Position numbers and translations under genes: made by a program. Positions 1 through 10,028 of a DNA stretch of 64,000 nucleotides are shown in pieces. A model generated the notes under the pieces. The model ran no database searches. It was not told the origin of the DNA and saw only the letters and a list, made by a program, of their open reading frames with translations. Within the stretch, counting starts at the first letter, position 1. Every line of letters starts with the position of its first letter. The stretch lies in NCBI RefSeq assembly GCF_002939185.1, contig NZ_POVL01000025.1, positions 1 to 64,000 of the forward strand, written 5' to 3'. Source of the DNA: Enterobacter sichuanensis (GTDB lineage Bacteria > Pseudomonadota > Gammaproteobacteria > Enterobacterales > Enterobacteriaceae).

Positions 1-256
1 TTGCCACGATCGCCGACAGTTTAATTTTTTCTATCCCTTCAACCTGCCGGCACTGGTGAGTATATACCTGGCAAAGTAACCGGCTCGAGGTTTTCGGTAA
101 GTTACGTTGCCTTAGACCAGACAAAGCCAGGTAACTTTAACGAACTATCATTTTCGATATCCAAACACACCTCTTGTGGCGTGAATATGTTAGGTCGCAT
201 TGATTAAGTATGTTAAACAGTAGCTTCAAGGCACCTTTCTCATCGGAACCCCTTTT
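1..256. other. 5' flank of the BLUF-EAL gene, no gene recognised
   Basis: I see no coding region that I can support here. An inverted repeat (ACCTGGC at 66-72 and GCCAGGT at 126-132) could form a long-range hairpin or be a split operator. The last part must carry the promoter and leader of the BLUF-EAL gene. No clear sigma-70 promoter stands out. Confidence 0.4.
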
Positions 257-1468
257 GTGCTGACGACGCTAATCTACCGAAGCCAGTTAAATTTATCTCA
301 CCCGTCCACCGAACTGCGGGAGCTGGTCGAGCGCGCCAGGGGCCGCAACGCAAAGCTGAATATTACCGGTGTACTCCTGTCTAAAGGGAGCGATGTCCTG
401 CAAATTCTCGAAGGTTCCGAAGAGAGCGTGGTCAGGCTGTTCCATACCATCCGTCAGGACCCGCGTCACAGCGGGGTGGTTGAACTGATGCGGGACTATG
501 GTCCGCGCAGGCGCTTCGAAAATGTCGGCATGCTGTTGTTCGATCTGCAAACCCAGTCGCCGAAAGAGGTGCTGCAGTCGGTTCTGCATTACAGCAAGCT
601 GGACAGCTATCTGACCTCTGACGATCGGGTGTTCAAATTTATCCAGACGTTTATCACCGGCAAACGCCCGTCTTCGTCGGGAACACGCTACGTCCCAGAA
701 AAATGGACACTCGCCCCCGAAACCTTACCCTTTGGTGAGAGCCTGGGCCTGATTGCCGGTCAGCCTTGTCAGTTTGCGCTTCAGCCCATTGTCGAGCCAT
801 CGGAAGGAAAGATCAGCTCCCTCGAGGCCCTGATACGCGGCAACGACGGCGGCAGCCCGGAGCATTTCTTCAGCACCCTCGACCCGGACAAAATCTACGA
901 AGTTGATCTCCAGACAAAGGCGTATGCCTTTGCGCTGGCGGAAAAACTGGGCATTGGCAGCCATAAAATTGCGGTCAACCTGCTGCCCATGTCGCTGGTG
1001 AATGTGCCTGGTGCCGTCGAGTTTCTGGTCAATCAGATCAAACAACACGGGTTGCAGCCGGAGCAGGTGGTTATTGAAGTCACTGAGAACGAGATGATCT
1101 CCGGTTTCAACCAGTTCAACAGCGCCATTAAGCAGCTTCGCGGTGAGGGGGTTGGCCTGGCGATCGATGATTTCGGTTCCGGCTATGCCGGTCTTTCTCT
1201 GCTGACCCGTTTTCAGCCGGATAAAATTAAAATCGACCGGGAAATCGTCAGCGATATCCACCTCAGCGGCGTGAAGCAGGCGATTGTGCGCTCCATTATC
1301 AGCTGTTGCTCCGACCTTGAAATTACCCTGGTGGCCGAAGGGATCGAGAAGATAGAGGAGTGGTGCTGGCTCGAATCTGCCGGGATCCGCCGATTCCAGG
1401 GCTTTCTGTTTGCCCGTCCGCAGCTGAATGGCGTCGGTGATATTCACTGGCCGCATCTGATGCGTTAA
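257..1468 (+). CDS. bluF: BLUF-EAL blue-light-regulated c-di-GMP phosphodiesterase, BlrP1/BluF type
   Basis: The 403-residue protein has an N-terminal BLUF flavin domain (about 1-95) and a C-terminal EAL domain (about 165-400). The BLUF photocycle residues Tyr7, Asn35 and Gln49 are present. The EAL domain keeps the set expected of an active enzyme: E190-A-L, N241, E274, D304-D305, K325, E361 and Q381. From memory, this pattern resembles Klebsiella BlrP1, a light-activated phosphodiesterase, more than E. coli BluF, whose EAL domain is degenerate and acts as an anti-repressor of BluR. The start is GTG at 257, where the protein begins like BlrP1 (MLTTLIYRS). It would hydrolyse c-di-GMP in the cytoplasm in response to blue light, presumably tuning motility or biofilm. 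No bluR homologue is visible in the window. Confidence 0.93.
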   Translation: MLTTLIYRSQLNLSHPSTELRELVERARGRNAKLNITGVLLSKGSDVLQILEGSEESVVRLFHTIRQDPRHSGVVELMRDYGPRRRFENVGMLLFDLQTQSPKEVLQSVLHYSKLDSYLTSDDRVFKFIQTFITGKRPSSSGTRYVPEKWTLAPETLPFGESLGLIAGQPCQFALQPIVEPSEGKISSLEALIRGNDGGSPEHFFSTLDPDKIYEVDLQTKAYAFALAEKLGIGSHKIAVNLLPMSLVNVPGAVEFLVNQIKQHGLQPEQVVIEVTENEMISGFNQFNSAIKQLRGEGVGLAIDDFGSGYAGLSLLTRFQPDKIKIDREIVSDIHLSGVKQAIVRSIISCCSDLEITLVAEGIEKIEEWCWLESAGIRRFQGFLFARPQLNGVGDIHWPHLMR

Positions 1469-1519
1469 GCCAAATTTCCTTCCCGTTATTTCCCCTTTGC
1501 CTGGCCTGTGCTTAAATAG

Positions 1520-1533
1520 CTAAAACGGTTTAA
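1520..1533. promoter_or_regulatory. Putative ScrR operator upstream of scrK
   Basis: CTAAAACGGTTTAA is a near-palindrome with the central CG of LacI-family operators. It matches the two copies upstream of scrY and lies 24 bases before the scrK start, where a bound ScrR repressor could block transcription. Confidence 0.75.
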
Positions 1534-1556
1534 TAATGTTTAGCTTAGAGGGTCAC

Positions 1557-2447
1557 ATGAAAAAAATCTGGGTACTTGGCGATGCGGTAGTGGATCTGCT
1601 GCCGGATGGAGAAGGCCGGCTACTGCAATGTCCTGGCGGGGCACCGGCAAACGTTGCAGTCGGGATTGCCCGACTGGGCGGCCAGAGCGCCTTTATCGGC
1701 CGGGTTGGCGACGATCCTTTCGGGCGTTTTATGTATCAGACGCTGGCGAAGGAGCGGGTCGATGTTAAGCAGATGCGCCTTGACCCGGCACACCGCACCT
1801 CGACGGTGGTGGTCGATCTGGACGACCACGGCGAGCGTTCGTTTACCTTCATGGTGCGCCCGAGCGCCGATCTGTTTCTGGAACCCGCCGATCTGCCAGC
1901 GTTCAGCGCCGGGGAGTGGCTGCACGTCTGTTCCATCGCGCTCAGCGCAGAGCCGAGCCGTACTGCGACGTTTCAGGCAATGGCCGCCATCCGCGAGGCG
2001 GGCGGTTACGTCAGTTTCGACCCCAATATTCGCCCGGATCTCTGGCCGGATGAGAACGCCCTGCATGGCTGCCTGGAGCAAGCCCTGCAACGCGCCGACG
2101 TGGTAAAACTCTCGGTAGAAGAGCTGGCCTTTTTCACCGGCTGCGCGCAGGTAAACGACGGTCTGGAGGCGTTGATGCAGCGCTGCCCGGCGCGGCTGGT
2201 GCTGGTCACCCAGGGTAAAATGGGCGTGACGGCCTGGCATGAAGGTACCGTAAAACACTATCCGGCCACGCCCGTTCAGTGCGTCGATACAACCGGCGCG
2301 GGGGACGCCTTCGTGGCGGGCCTTCTCTACGGCCTGTCCGACGGGCAGGACCTGACGCCGGTTATCGCCCTGGCCCAGCGCTGCGGCGCGTTAGCCACTA
2401 CCGCCAAAGGGGCAATGACTGCATTGCCCTGGCAGCACGAGCTGTAA
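1557..2447 (+). CDS. scrK: Fructokinase of the sucrose regulon
   Basis: This 296-residue PfkB-family sugar kinase phosphorylates the fructose released by ScrB to fructose 6-phosphate in the cytoplasm. The N-terminal PfkB signature (GGAPANVAVG, near residues 23-32) and the C-terminal catalytic motif DTTGAGDAF, with its Asp base, are both present. An in-frame ATG exists 21 bases upstream at 1536, but the ATG at 1557 directly follows an AGAGGG ribosome site and gives the usual family N-terminus. It has its own ScrR-type operator and lies ahead of scrY, as in known chromosomal scr loci. Related PfkB kinases include aminoimidazole riboside kinase, but the context settles the assignment. Confidence 0.93.
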   Translation: MKKIWVLGDAVVDLLPDGEGRLLQCPGGAPANVAVGIARLGGQSAFIGRVGDDPFGRFMYQTLAKERVDVKQMRLDPAHRTSTVVVDLDDHGERSFTFMVRPSADLFLEPADLPAFSAGEWLHVCSIALSAEPSRTATFQAMAAIREAGGYVSFDPNIRPDLWPDENALHGCLEQALQRADVVKLSVEELAFFTGCAQVNDGLEALMQRCPARLVLVTQGKMGVTAWHEGTVKHYPATPVQCVDTTGAGDAFVAGLLYGLSDGQDLTPVIALAQRCGALATTAKGAMTALPWQHEL

Positions 2448-2504
2448 TTCCTCCCTTCACTGGCCGCCAGTCGGCGGCCTGAATTGTCGCCTCGATCACA
2501 CTTA

Positions 2505-2518
2505 CTAAAACGGTTTAG
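2505..2518. promoter_or_regulatory. Putative ScrR operator 1 upstream of scrY
   Basis: CTAAAACGGTTTAG, a 14-base near-perfect palindrome, is the first of two operators 60 bases apart centre to centre, upstream of scrY. Paired LacI-family sites at about six helical turns would permit repressor looping or cooperative binding. Confidence 0.8.
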
Positions 2519-2564
2519 CAAAAAAGATTGCCGATCCAAAATTCACAGGTTTAGTATCAACAAC

Positions 2565-2578
2565 CTAAACCGGTTTAG
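2565..2578. promoter_or_regulatory. Putative ScrR operator 2 upstream of scrY
   Basis: CTAAACCGGTTTAG is a perfect 14-base palindrome 42 bases upstream of the scrY ATG. It is the most symmetrical of the three operator copies in the locus, and is probably the main repression site for the scrYAB transcript. Confidence 0.85.
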
Positions 2579-2608
2579 CAATTTAGCACGTTTAATGACT
2601 TCTTTTAG

Positions 2609-4138
<1,530 letters not shown>

Positions 4139-4144
4139 CCCATC

Positions 4145-4167
4145 CCGCTCCCGCCTGGCGGGAGCGG
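4145..4167 (+). promoter_or_regulatory. Intercistronic stem-loop between scrY and scrA
   Basis: CCGCTCCCG and CGGGAGCGG form a perfect 9-bp stem with a 5-base loop, followed by only three T residues. It starts 6 bases after the scrY stop. It is more likely an mRNA-stabilising or attenuating element, allowing more porin than permease, than a full terminator, because scrA follows within 40 bases with no evident promoter. Confidence 0.6.
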
Positions 4168-4205
4168 TTTAAACATCATAAAAATGAAGTCAGGCAGAGG
4201 TATCT

Positions 4206-5576
4206 ATGGATTTTGATAATATCGCCCGCGCGCTTATTCCGCTGCTCGGTGGCAAAGAGAACATCGCCAGCGCGGCGCACTGCGCTACGCGTCTTCGTCT
4301 GGTGCTGGTCGATGACGCGCTTGCCGATCAGCAGGCTATCGGCAAGGTCGACGGCGTAAAAGGCTGTTTTCGTAATGCCGGGCAGATGCAGGTGATTTTT
4401 GGTACGGGCGTGGTTAACAAAGTGTACGCCGCGTTTATCCGGGCGGCGGGGATCAGCGAATCCAGTAAATCTGAGGCTGCGGATCTGGCGGCGCGCAAGC
4501 TTAACCCGTTCCAGCGCATTGCCCGTCTGCTCTCCAACATTTTTGTGCCGATCATTCCCGCGATTGTGGCGTCCGGTCTGCTGATGGGCCTGCTCGGGAT
4601 GGTGAAAACCTACGGCTGGGTCAATGCGGATAACGCTATCTACATCATGCTGGACATGTGCAGCTCCGCGGCGTTTATCATTCTGCCTATTCTGATCGGC
4701 TTTACCGCCGCGCGGGAATTTGGCGGTAACCCGTATCTTGGCGCAACGCTGGGCGGCATTCTGACCCATCCGGCGCTGACCAACGCCTGGGGCGTGGCGT
4801 CGGGTTTCCACACCATGAATTTCTTTGGCCTTGAGATCGCGATGATTGGCTATCAGGGCACGGTATTCCCGGTGCTGCTGGCCGTCTGGTTTATGAGCAT
4901 CGTGGAGAAAAACCTGCGCCGCGTGATTCCGGACGCCTTAGACCTGATCCTGACGCCGTTCCTCACCGTGGTGATCTCCGGCTTTATCGCGTTGCTGATT
5001 ATCGGTCCGGCAGGGCGCGCCCTGGGGGACGGCATCTCCTTTATTCTCAGCACCCTTATCGCCCACGCGGGCTGGCTGGCGGGACTGCTGTTTGGCGGAC
5101 TTTACTCGGTGATTGTGATCACCGGTATTCACCATAGCTTCCACGCCATCGAAGCCGGGCTGCTGGGCAATCCATCGATTGGCGTTAATTTCCTGCTGCC
5201 TATCTGGGCCATGGCGAACGTGGCGCAGGGCGGTGCATGTCTGGCGGTGTGGTTCAAAACCAATGACGCCAAAATCAAAGCCATTACGTTGCCGTCGGCG
5301 TTTTCTGCGATGCTGGGCATCACCGAAGCGGCTATTTTTGGTATCAACCTGCGCTTCGTTAAGCCGTTTATCGCCGCGCTGATTGGCGGCGCGGTGGGCG
5401 GTGCCTGGGTGGTGTCGGTGCATGTCTACATGACCGCCGTCGGGTTGACTGCCATTCCGGGTATGGCCATTGTGCAGGCCAGCTCGCTGCTGAACTATAT
5501 TATCGGCATGGTGATTGCCTTCGGCGTGGCGTTTACCGTCTCACTGCTGCTGAAATATAAAACGGACTCTGAATAA
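4206..5576 (+). CDS. scrA: Sucrose PTS permease, EIIBC component
   Basis: This 456-residue inner-membrane transporter takes up sucrose and phosphorylates it to sucrose 6-phosphate. The EIIB domain (about 1-85) has the phosphorylated Cys26 in the AHCATRLRLVL context. A linker leads to a hydrophobic EIIC domain (about 105-450) carrying the conserved GITEAAIFGINLRF motif. There is no EIIA domain, so it must borrow EIIA-Glc (Crr), as known ScrA proteins do. It ends in a TAATGA overlap with scrB, indicating translational coupling. Confidence 0.95.
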   Translation: MDFDNIARALIPLLGGKENIASAAHCATRLRLVLVDDALADQQAIGKVDGVKGCFRNAGQMQVIFGTGVVNKVYAAFIRAAGISESSKSEAADLAARKLNPFQRIARLLSNIFVPIIPAIVASGLLMGLLGMVKTYGWVNADNAIYIMLDMCSSAAFIILPILIGFTAAREFGGNPYLGATLGGILTHPALTNAWGVASGFHTMNFFGLEIAMIGYQGTVFPVLLAVWFMSIVEKNLRRVIPDALDLILTPFLTVVISGFIALLIIGPAGRALGDGISFILSTLIAHAGWLAGLLFGGLYSVIVITGIHHSFHAIEAGLLGNPSIGVNFLLPIWAMANVAQGGACLAVWFKTNDAKIKAITLPSAFSAMLGITEAAIFGINLRFVKPFIAALIGGAVGGAWVVSVHVYMTAVGLTAIPGMAIVQASSLLNYIIGMVIAFGVAFTVSLLLKYKTDSE

Positions 5577-6982
5577 TGACGTTACCTTCCCGCTGGCCTG
5601 CGATCCTGCAGGCCGTTATGCAAGGTCAGCCGCGGGCGCTCGCGGACAGCCATTATCCGCAATGGCACCCCGCGCCGGTGACGGGGCTGATGAACGACCC
5701 GAACGGGTTTATCTGGTTTGCTGGCCGCTACCATCTGTTTTATCAGTGGAACCCGCTGGACTGCGAGCACCGCTTTAAGTGCTGGGGGCACTGGAGCTCT
5801 GTGGATCTGGTGCACTGGCAGCACGAGCCGCTGGCGCTCATGCCGGATGAAGAGTATGACCGCAACGGCTGCTATTCCGGTAGCGCCGTGGATAACGCGG
5901 GCGTCCTGACCCTGTGCTACACCGGCAACGTCAAGTTTGATGACGGCAGCCGCACGGCCTGGCAGTGCCTGGCCGTGGAACAGCTGGATGGAACCTTCAG
6001 GAAGCTGGGACCGGTGCTGGCGCTGCCGGAAGGCTACACCGGCCACGTGCGCGACCCTAAGGTGTGGCAGCACGACGGGATGTGGTACATGGTGCTTGGC
6101 GCACAGGATGTGCAAAAGCGCGGCAAGGTGCTGCTGTTTAAGTCAGCTGATTTGCACGCCTGGCAATCCTGTGGGGAGATCGCCGGTCACGGCGTCAACG
6201 GCCTGTCGGATGCGGGGTATATGTGGGAGTGCCCGGACCTGTTTGCCCTCGACGGGACGCACGTCCTGATCTGCTGCCCGCAGGGGCTGGCGCGCGAGCC
6301 GCATCGCTATCTCAATACCTATCCGGCAACCTGGATGAACGGGGAGTTTGACTATGTCCGCGCGACGTTCGATCACGGCGAGTTGCACGAACTGGATGCG
6401 GGTTTTGAGTTCTACGCCCCGCAAACCACGCTGGCGGAAGACGGTCGCCGTATTCTGATCGGCTGGATGGGCGTACCGGACGGGGAAGAGATGCTGCAGC
6501 CCACGCGGGCGCACGGCTGGATGCACCAGATGACCTGTCCGCGAGAATTAGAGTATCGCGACGGCAGGCTCTGGCAGACCCCGGTGCGTGAGCTGGAGGC
6601 GCTGCGCGAAGATGAACACAACTGGCAGGGGCGCGCCAGCGCCGCGCCCGTACTTGACGCGACGCGCCTGGAGTTTGAGCTGAGCACTTCGCAGGTGATT
6701 GTCGATTTTGCCGGCACGCTGCGCCTCAGCGTCGATGGGCAGGGCCTGCGTCTGGAACGCGCGAGCCTGGAAACCGGTGAAACGCTGACCCGCTACTGGC
6801 AGGGCGACGTCCGTCATTTACGCGTTCTGTGCGACCGCTCCAGCGTTGAAGTTTTCATCAACCACGGCGAAGGGGTGATGAGCAGCCGCTATTTTCCTGT
6901 CCATCCGGCCCGGGTGCGATTCGAAGGTGCGTCCGACATCACATTACGCTACTGGTCGTTGCGCACCTGCATGATAGAATGA
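5576..6982 (+). CDS. scrB: Sucrose-6-phosphate hydrolase (GH32 invertase)
   Basis: This 468-residue cytoplasmic GH32 enzyme splits sucrose 6-phosphate into glucose 6-phosphate and fructose. The three GH32 acidic residues are visible: nucleophile Asp41 in NDPNG, transition-state stabiliser Asp160 in RDPK, and acid/base Glu218 in WECPD. The five-bladed propeller domain (about 25-330) is followed by a beta-sandwich domain. The start codon overlaps the scrA stop by one base. Glucose 6-phosphate enters glycolysis directly, while fructose goes to ScrK. Confidence 0.95.
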   Translation: MTLPSRWPAILQAVMQGQPRALADSHYPQWHPAPVTGLMNDPNGFIWFAGRYHLFYQWNPLDCEHRFKCWGHWSSVDLVHWQHEPLALMPDEEYDRNGCYSGSAVDNAGVLTLCYTGNVKFDDGSRTAWQCLAVEQLDGTFRKLGPVLALPEGYTGHVRDPKVWQHDGMWYMVLGAQDVQKRGKVLLFKSADLHAWQSCGEIAGHGVNGLSDAGYMWECPDLFALDGTHVLICCPQGLAREPHRYLNTYPATWMNGEFDYVRATFDHGELHELDAGFEFYAPQTTLAEDGRRILIGWMGVPDGEEMLQPTRAHGWMHQMTCPRELEYRDGRLWQTPVRELEALREDEHNWQGRASAAPVLDATRLEFELSTSQVIVDFAGTLRLSVDGQGLRLERASLETGETLTRYWQGDVRHLRVLCDRSSVEVFINHGEGVMSSRYFPVHPARVRFEGASDITLRYWSLRTCMIE

Positions 6983-7010
6983 GGGTTTTGGCAGCCGGAT
7001 CTAAGTCGTT

Positions 7011-8027
7011 GTGAGAAAAACAAAACGCGTCACCATCAAAGACATCGCGGAGCTGGCGGGGGTGTCCAAAGCCACCGCCAGCCTGGTCCTGAACGGTCGC
7101 AGCAAAGAGCTTCGCGTGGCGGAAGAGACGCGCGAGCGCGTGCTGGCGATTGCAAAAGAGCACCACTATCAGCCCAGCATTCACGCCCGTTCGCTGCGGG
7201 ATAACCGCAGCCACACCATTGGTCTGGTGGTTCCGGAGATTACCAACTACGGTTTTGCCGTCTTTTCTCACGAGCTGGAAACGCTGTGCCGCGAGGCAGG
7301 CGTTCAGCTGCTGATCTCCTGCAGCGATGAAAACCCGGGGCAGGAGACGGTGGTGGTGAACAACATGGTGGCGCGGCAGGTGGACGGGCTGATCGTGGCC
7401 TCCAGCATGCTTAACGACGCGGACTACCATAAGCTGAGCGAGCAGTTGCCGGTGGTCCTGTTTGACCGCCACATCAACGACAGCGCGCTGCCGCTGGTGA
7501 TCACCGACTCTATTACCCCGACGACGGAACTGGTGTCAGATATAGCGCGCCAGCATCCTGATGAGTTCTACTTCCTCGGCGGCCAGCCCCGCTTATCCCC
7601 GACGCGCGACCGCCTGGAAGGGTTCAAACAAGGTCTGCGTGATGCCGGTGTGGAACTGCGTCCGGAGTGGATCATTCACGGCAACTATCACCCGAGCTCC
7701 GGTTACGAGATGTTTGCCGAACTCTGCGCCCGGCTGGGACGTCCGCCGAAAGCGTTGTTCGCTGCCGCCTGCGGGCTGCTGGAAGGGGTGTTGCGCTATA
7801 TGGGCCAACATAACCTGTTGCAAAGCGATATCAGGTTAGCCAGTTTTGACGATCACTATCTCTATGATTCGCTGACGATCCCCGTGGATACCATTCGCCA
7901 GGATAACCGCCAGCTGGCGTGGCACTGCTTTGATTTGATTAGCAAATTAATCGAAGGGGAGACGCCGCAGCCGTTGCAGCGCAAGCTCAATGCCACCCTG
8001 CAGCGACGCTATAAGTCAGCGAAATAG
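7011..8027 (+). CDS. scrR: LacI-family sucrose operon repressor
   Basis: This 338-residue regulator has an N-terminal LacI-type helix-turn-helix (about 7-55; [20 protein letters not shown]) and a periplasmic-binding-protein-like effector domain. In characterised scr systems ScrR binds fructose or fructose 1-phosphate and releases the scrK and scrYAB operators. The first codon is GTG at 7011, 28 bases after the scrB stop, so it may be partly read through from scrYAB. The next downstream gene is unrelated. Confidence 0.95.
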   Translation: MRKTKRVTIKDIAELAGVSKATASLVLNGRSKELRVAEETRERVLAIAKEHHYQPSIHARSLRDNRSHTIGLVVPEITNYGFAVFSHELETLCREAGVQLLISCSDENPGQETVVVNNMVARQVDGLIVASSMLNDADYHKLSEQLPVVLFDRHINDSALPLVITDSITPTTELVSDIARQHPDEFYFLGGQPRLSPTRDRLEGFKQGLRDAGVELRPEWIIHGNYHPSSGYEMFAELCARLGRPPKALFAAACGLLEGVLRYMGQHNLLQSDIRLASFDDHYLYDSLTIPVDTIRQDNRQLAWHCFDLISKLIEGETPQPLQRKLNATLQRRYKSAK

Positions 8028-8116
8028 CCCGGTTCGATACTTCAATAACTTTAATTAATTTAAGTTTTGGAAGCGCCGATAACCATAAGGAATAATTCTC
8101 CTTGAGGTATTGGTTT

Positions 8117-9667
8117 ATGTCGTTGAAAAAGTCGTCCCTGATTGTCCTGTTCTCGCTGCTTTTCTTCTTTGTTGTCAGCACTGTCACCAGCGTTGGCCTC
8201 ATCATTAAAAGTAATAATTCCCTGGATAACGTCAACAAAGAGATTCAGGTGGTGCTGTCTATTATTGACCCCATCAACCACAGCCGTACGTTGCGCGTTC
8301 GGGTGATGGAGTATGTGAAGATGGTGGAAGCGGGCAACGCGGCGGACGGAGCAGCAAAGCTGACCGCTGTGAAAGAGGCGCTGACCAAAGCGGACCACGC
8401 GTTTGCGGCCTTTATGGCGTCACCGCGCCTGAGCGATGAAGCGCCGCTGGTGAGTGCCTATCAGGATGCCTGGCAGAACTACCGCAACCAGGGGCTTGCG
8501 CCGCTGATTGATGCCGCTGCGGCACACGATGTCGCCAAATTTGACGCGCTGATCCCGGAAGTGTCCCGCCTCGATCGCCAGTACGAGATCGTTCTCGACC
8601 AGGTCCTTTCCGTGCACCAGAAATATGCCAAAAGCCTGAATGAAGATGCGAGCAGTAACTTCGTCTCTGGCCTGGCGATCATTGCCGCAATCGCCAGTCT
8701 GTTTGTGGTGGTGATCATCGCCGTTAGTCTGCTGATGAAGCGCTTTGTCTTCGCGCCGGTCAACCTCGCGCGCGAGCACTGCAGCCAGATTGCGGCAGGT
8801 AAGCTGGACATTCCGGTGCCGGTGAAGGGGAGCGCACATAATGAAATCGATCATCTGATGAGCTCGATGGAGCAGATGCGTCAGGCACTGCTTGCGACCA
8901 TCGCCCAGGTGCGCGATGCGAGCCATACCGTGACGCACGCAGCTCAGGAGATTGCCTCCGGGAATATTGACCTGGCGTCACGTACCGAACAGCAGGCTTC
9001 CGCATTAACCCAGACAGCGGCCAGCATGGAAGAGCTGAGCGCGACGGTGGCGAACAACACCGACAATGTGTTCCAGGCCGGAAAACTGGTGCAGGACGCG
9101 GTGAAAAATGCCCACACCGGTGAAGCGGTGACCCGCGAAGTCATCGACACGATGAATACCATCGCCGCGAACTCGAAGCGCATCGAAGACATCACCAGCG
9201 TGATTAACAGCATCGCCTTCCAGACCAACATCCTGGCGCTGAACGCGGCGGTTGAAGCGGCGCGCGCCGGCACGCAGGGCCGTGGCTTTGCGGTCGTGGC
9301 CAGCGAAGTGCGCACCCTGGCGCAGAAAAGCGCGGTGGCCGCCAAGGACATTGAGAGCCTGATTGCCCAGTAGGTTTCCAGCGTGAAAAACGGTGCGGAG
9401 CTGGTGAGCCGTTCAGGTGCGGTGATTGACGCGATTATTTCGTCGGTCAATAAGGTGAATACGCTGATGGAGCAGATCTCTGTCGCCTCGGAAGAGCAGA
9501 GCCGGGGGATTAGCCAGGTCGGGCAGGCGGTGACCGAGATGGACGGCGTGACCCAGCAGAACGCCGCGCTGGTGCAGCAGTCCGCCGCGGCAGCGGCTTC
9601 GCTGGAAGAGCAGGCGCAGCAGCTATCGCGGAGTATTTCGAGTTTTAGTTTGCCGGTGCAGGCTTGA
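8117..9667 (+). pseudogene. Methyl-accepting chemotaxis protein interrupted by an amber codon
   Basis: Read through, this is a 516-residue chemoreceptor: TM1 (about 9-31), a four-helix periplasmic sensor, TM2 (about 190-212), HAMP, then the signalling hairpin with the conserved tip at 9205-9300. Codon 419 is TAG (9371-9373) in the frame of both halves. The sequence after the stop continues in the same frame with the normal C-terminal adaptation region and ends SFSLPVQA, without the NWETF-type receptor tether. A single C-to-T change from CAG would explain it. The start chosen is ATG at 8117, 9 bases after GAGG; a TTG at 8102 is also in frame. As read, the product would lack about 98 residues of signalling helix and probably not signal normally. 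A sequencing error cannot be excluded. Confidence 0.85.
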
Positions 9668-9677
9668 TTGATGATGT

Positions 9678-9702
9678 AAGGCTCCTGAGGGGGCCTTTTT
9701 TG
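9678..9702 (+). terminator. Rho-independent terminator after the chemoreceptor gene
   Basis: AAGGCTCC pairs with GGGGCCTT (one G-T wobble) across a 4-base loop and runs into a T-tract. It lies 11 bases after the chemoreceptor stop and marks the left edge of the AT-rich island. Confidence 0.75.
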
Positions 9703-10028
9703 TCTACGACGCAGCCATGAGGGATAAAGACCAGCCAAACGGCCATCAGCATGCAGTGTAATACCCAGAGCGTCAGTGGTTAGGCATTGGTCGACAAGAC
9801 AGGCTAATCGCTAAAAAGTCAATCGTCGTTTTTATCTTATAAAATCCTGTTTTTTGTTAATGGTGATTATTATAAGTTTGCTATTGAAAAGGTGATGCCA
9901 AAAATTTGCTATACATCATACTTAACTCGTTTTTTAGATGGGAATCATTAATTAATCTGTCGTATTGCTTTATAGTCGTCGTACTACAATAGTTTTAGTT
10001 TACAAAATAGAACACAAAAGGAATTTGT
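9703..10028. other. AT-rich intergenic region upstream of the ATPase gene
   Basis: No gene is supported here. Base composition changes from GC-rich to strongly AT-rich at about 9820, which I take as the left limit of acquired DNA. The promoter of the ATPase gene should lie in the second half; TACAAT near 9985-9990 could be a -10 element, but no good -35 stands at the right distance. AAAGGAA at 10017-10023 is the ribosome site of the ATPase gene. Confidence 0.45.

Noticed and set aside
9383-9667. Separate 94-codon gene after the chemoreceptor amber codon
   Set aside because: It is the C-terminal signalling helix of the same receptor in the same frame, so it is treated as part of a pseudogene.
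9705-9777. Hydrophobic minus-strand stretch (TLWVLHCMLMAVWLVF) resembling a membrane-protein fragment
   Set aside because: About 20 residues without a start or family match. It may be a gene remnant at the island edge, but support is too thin.
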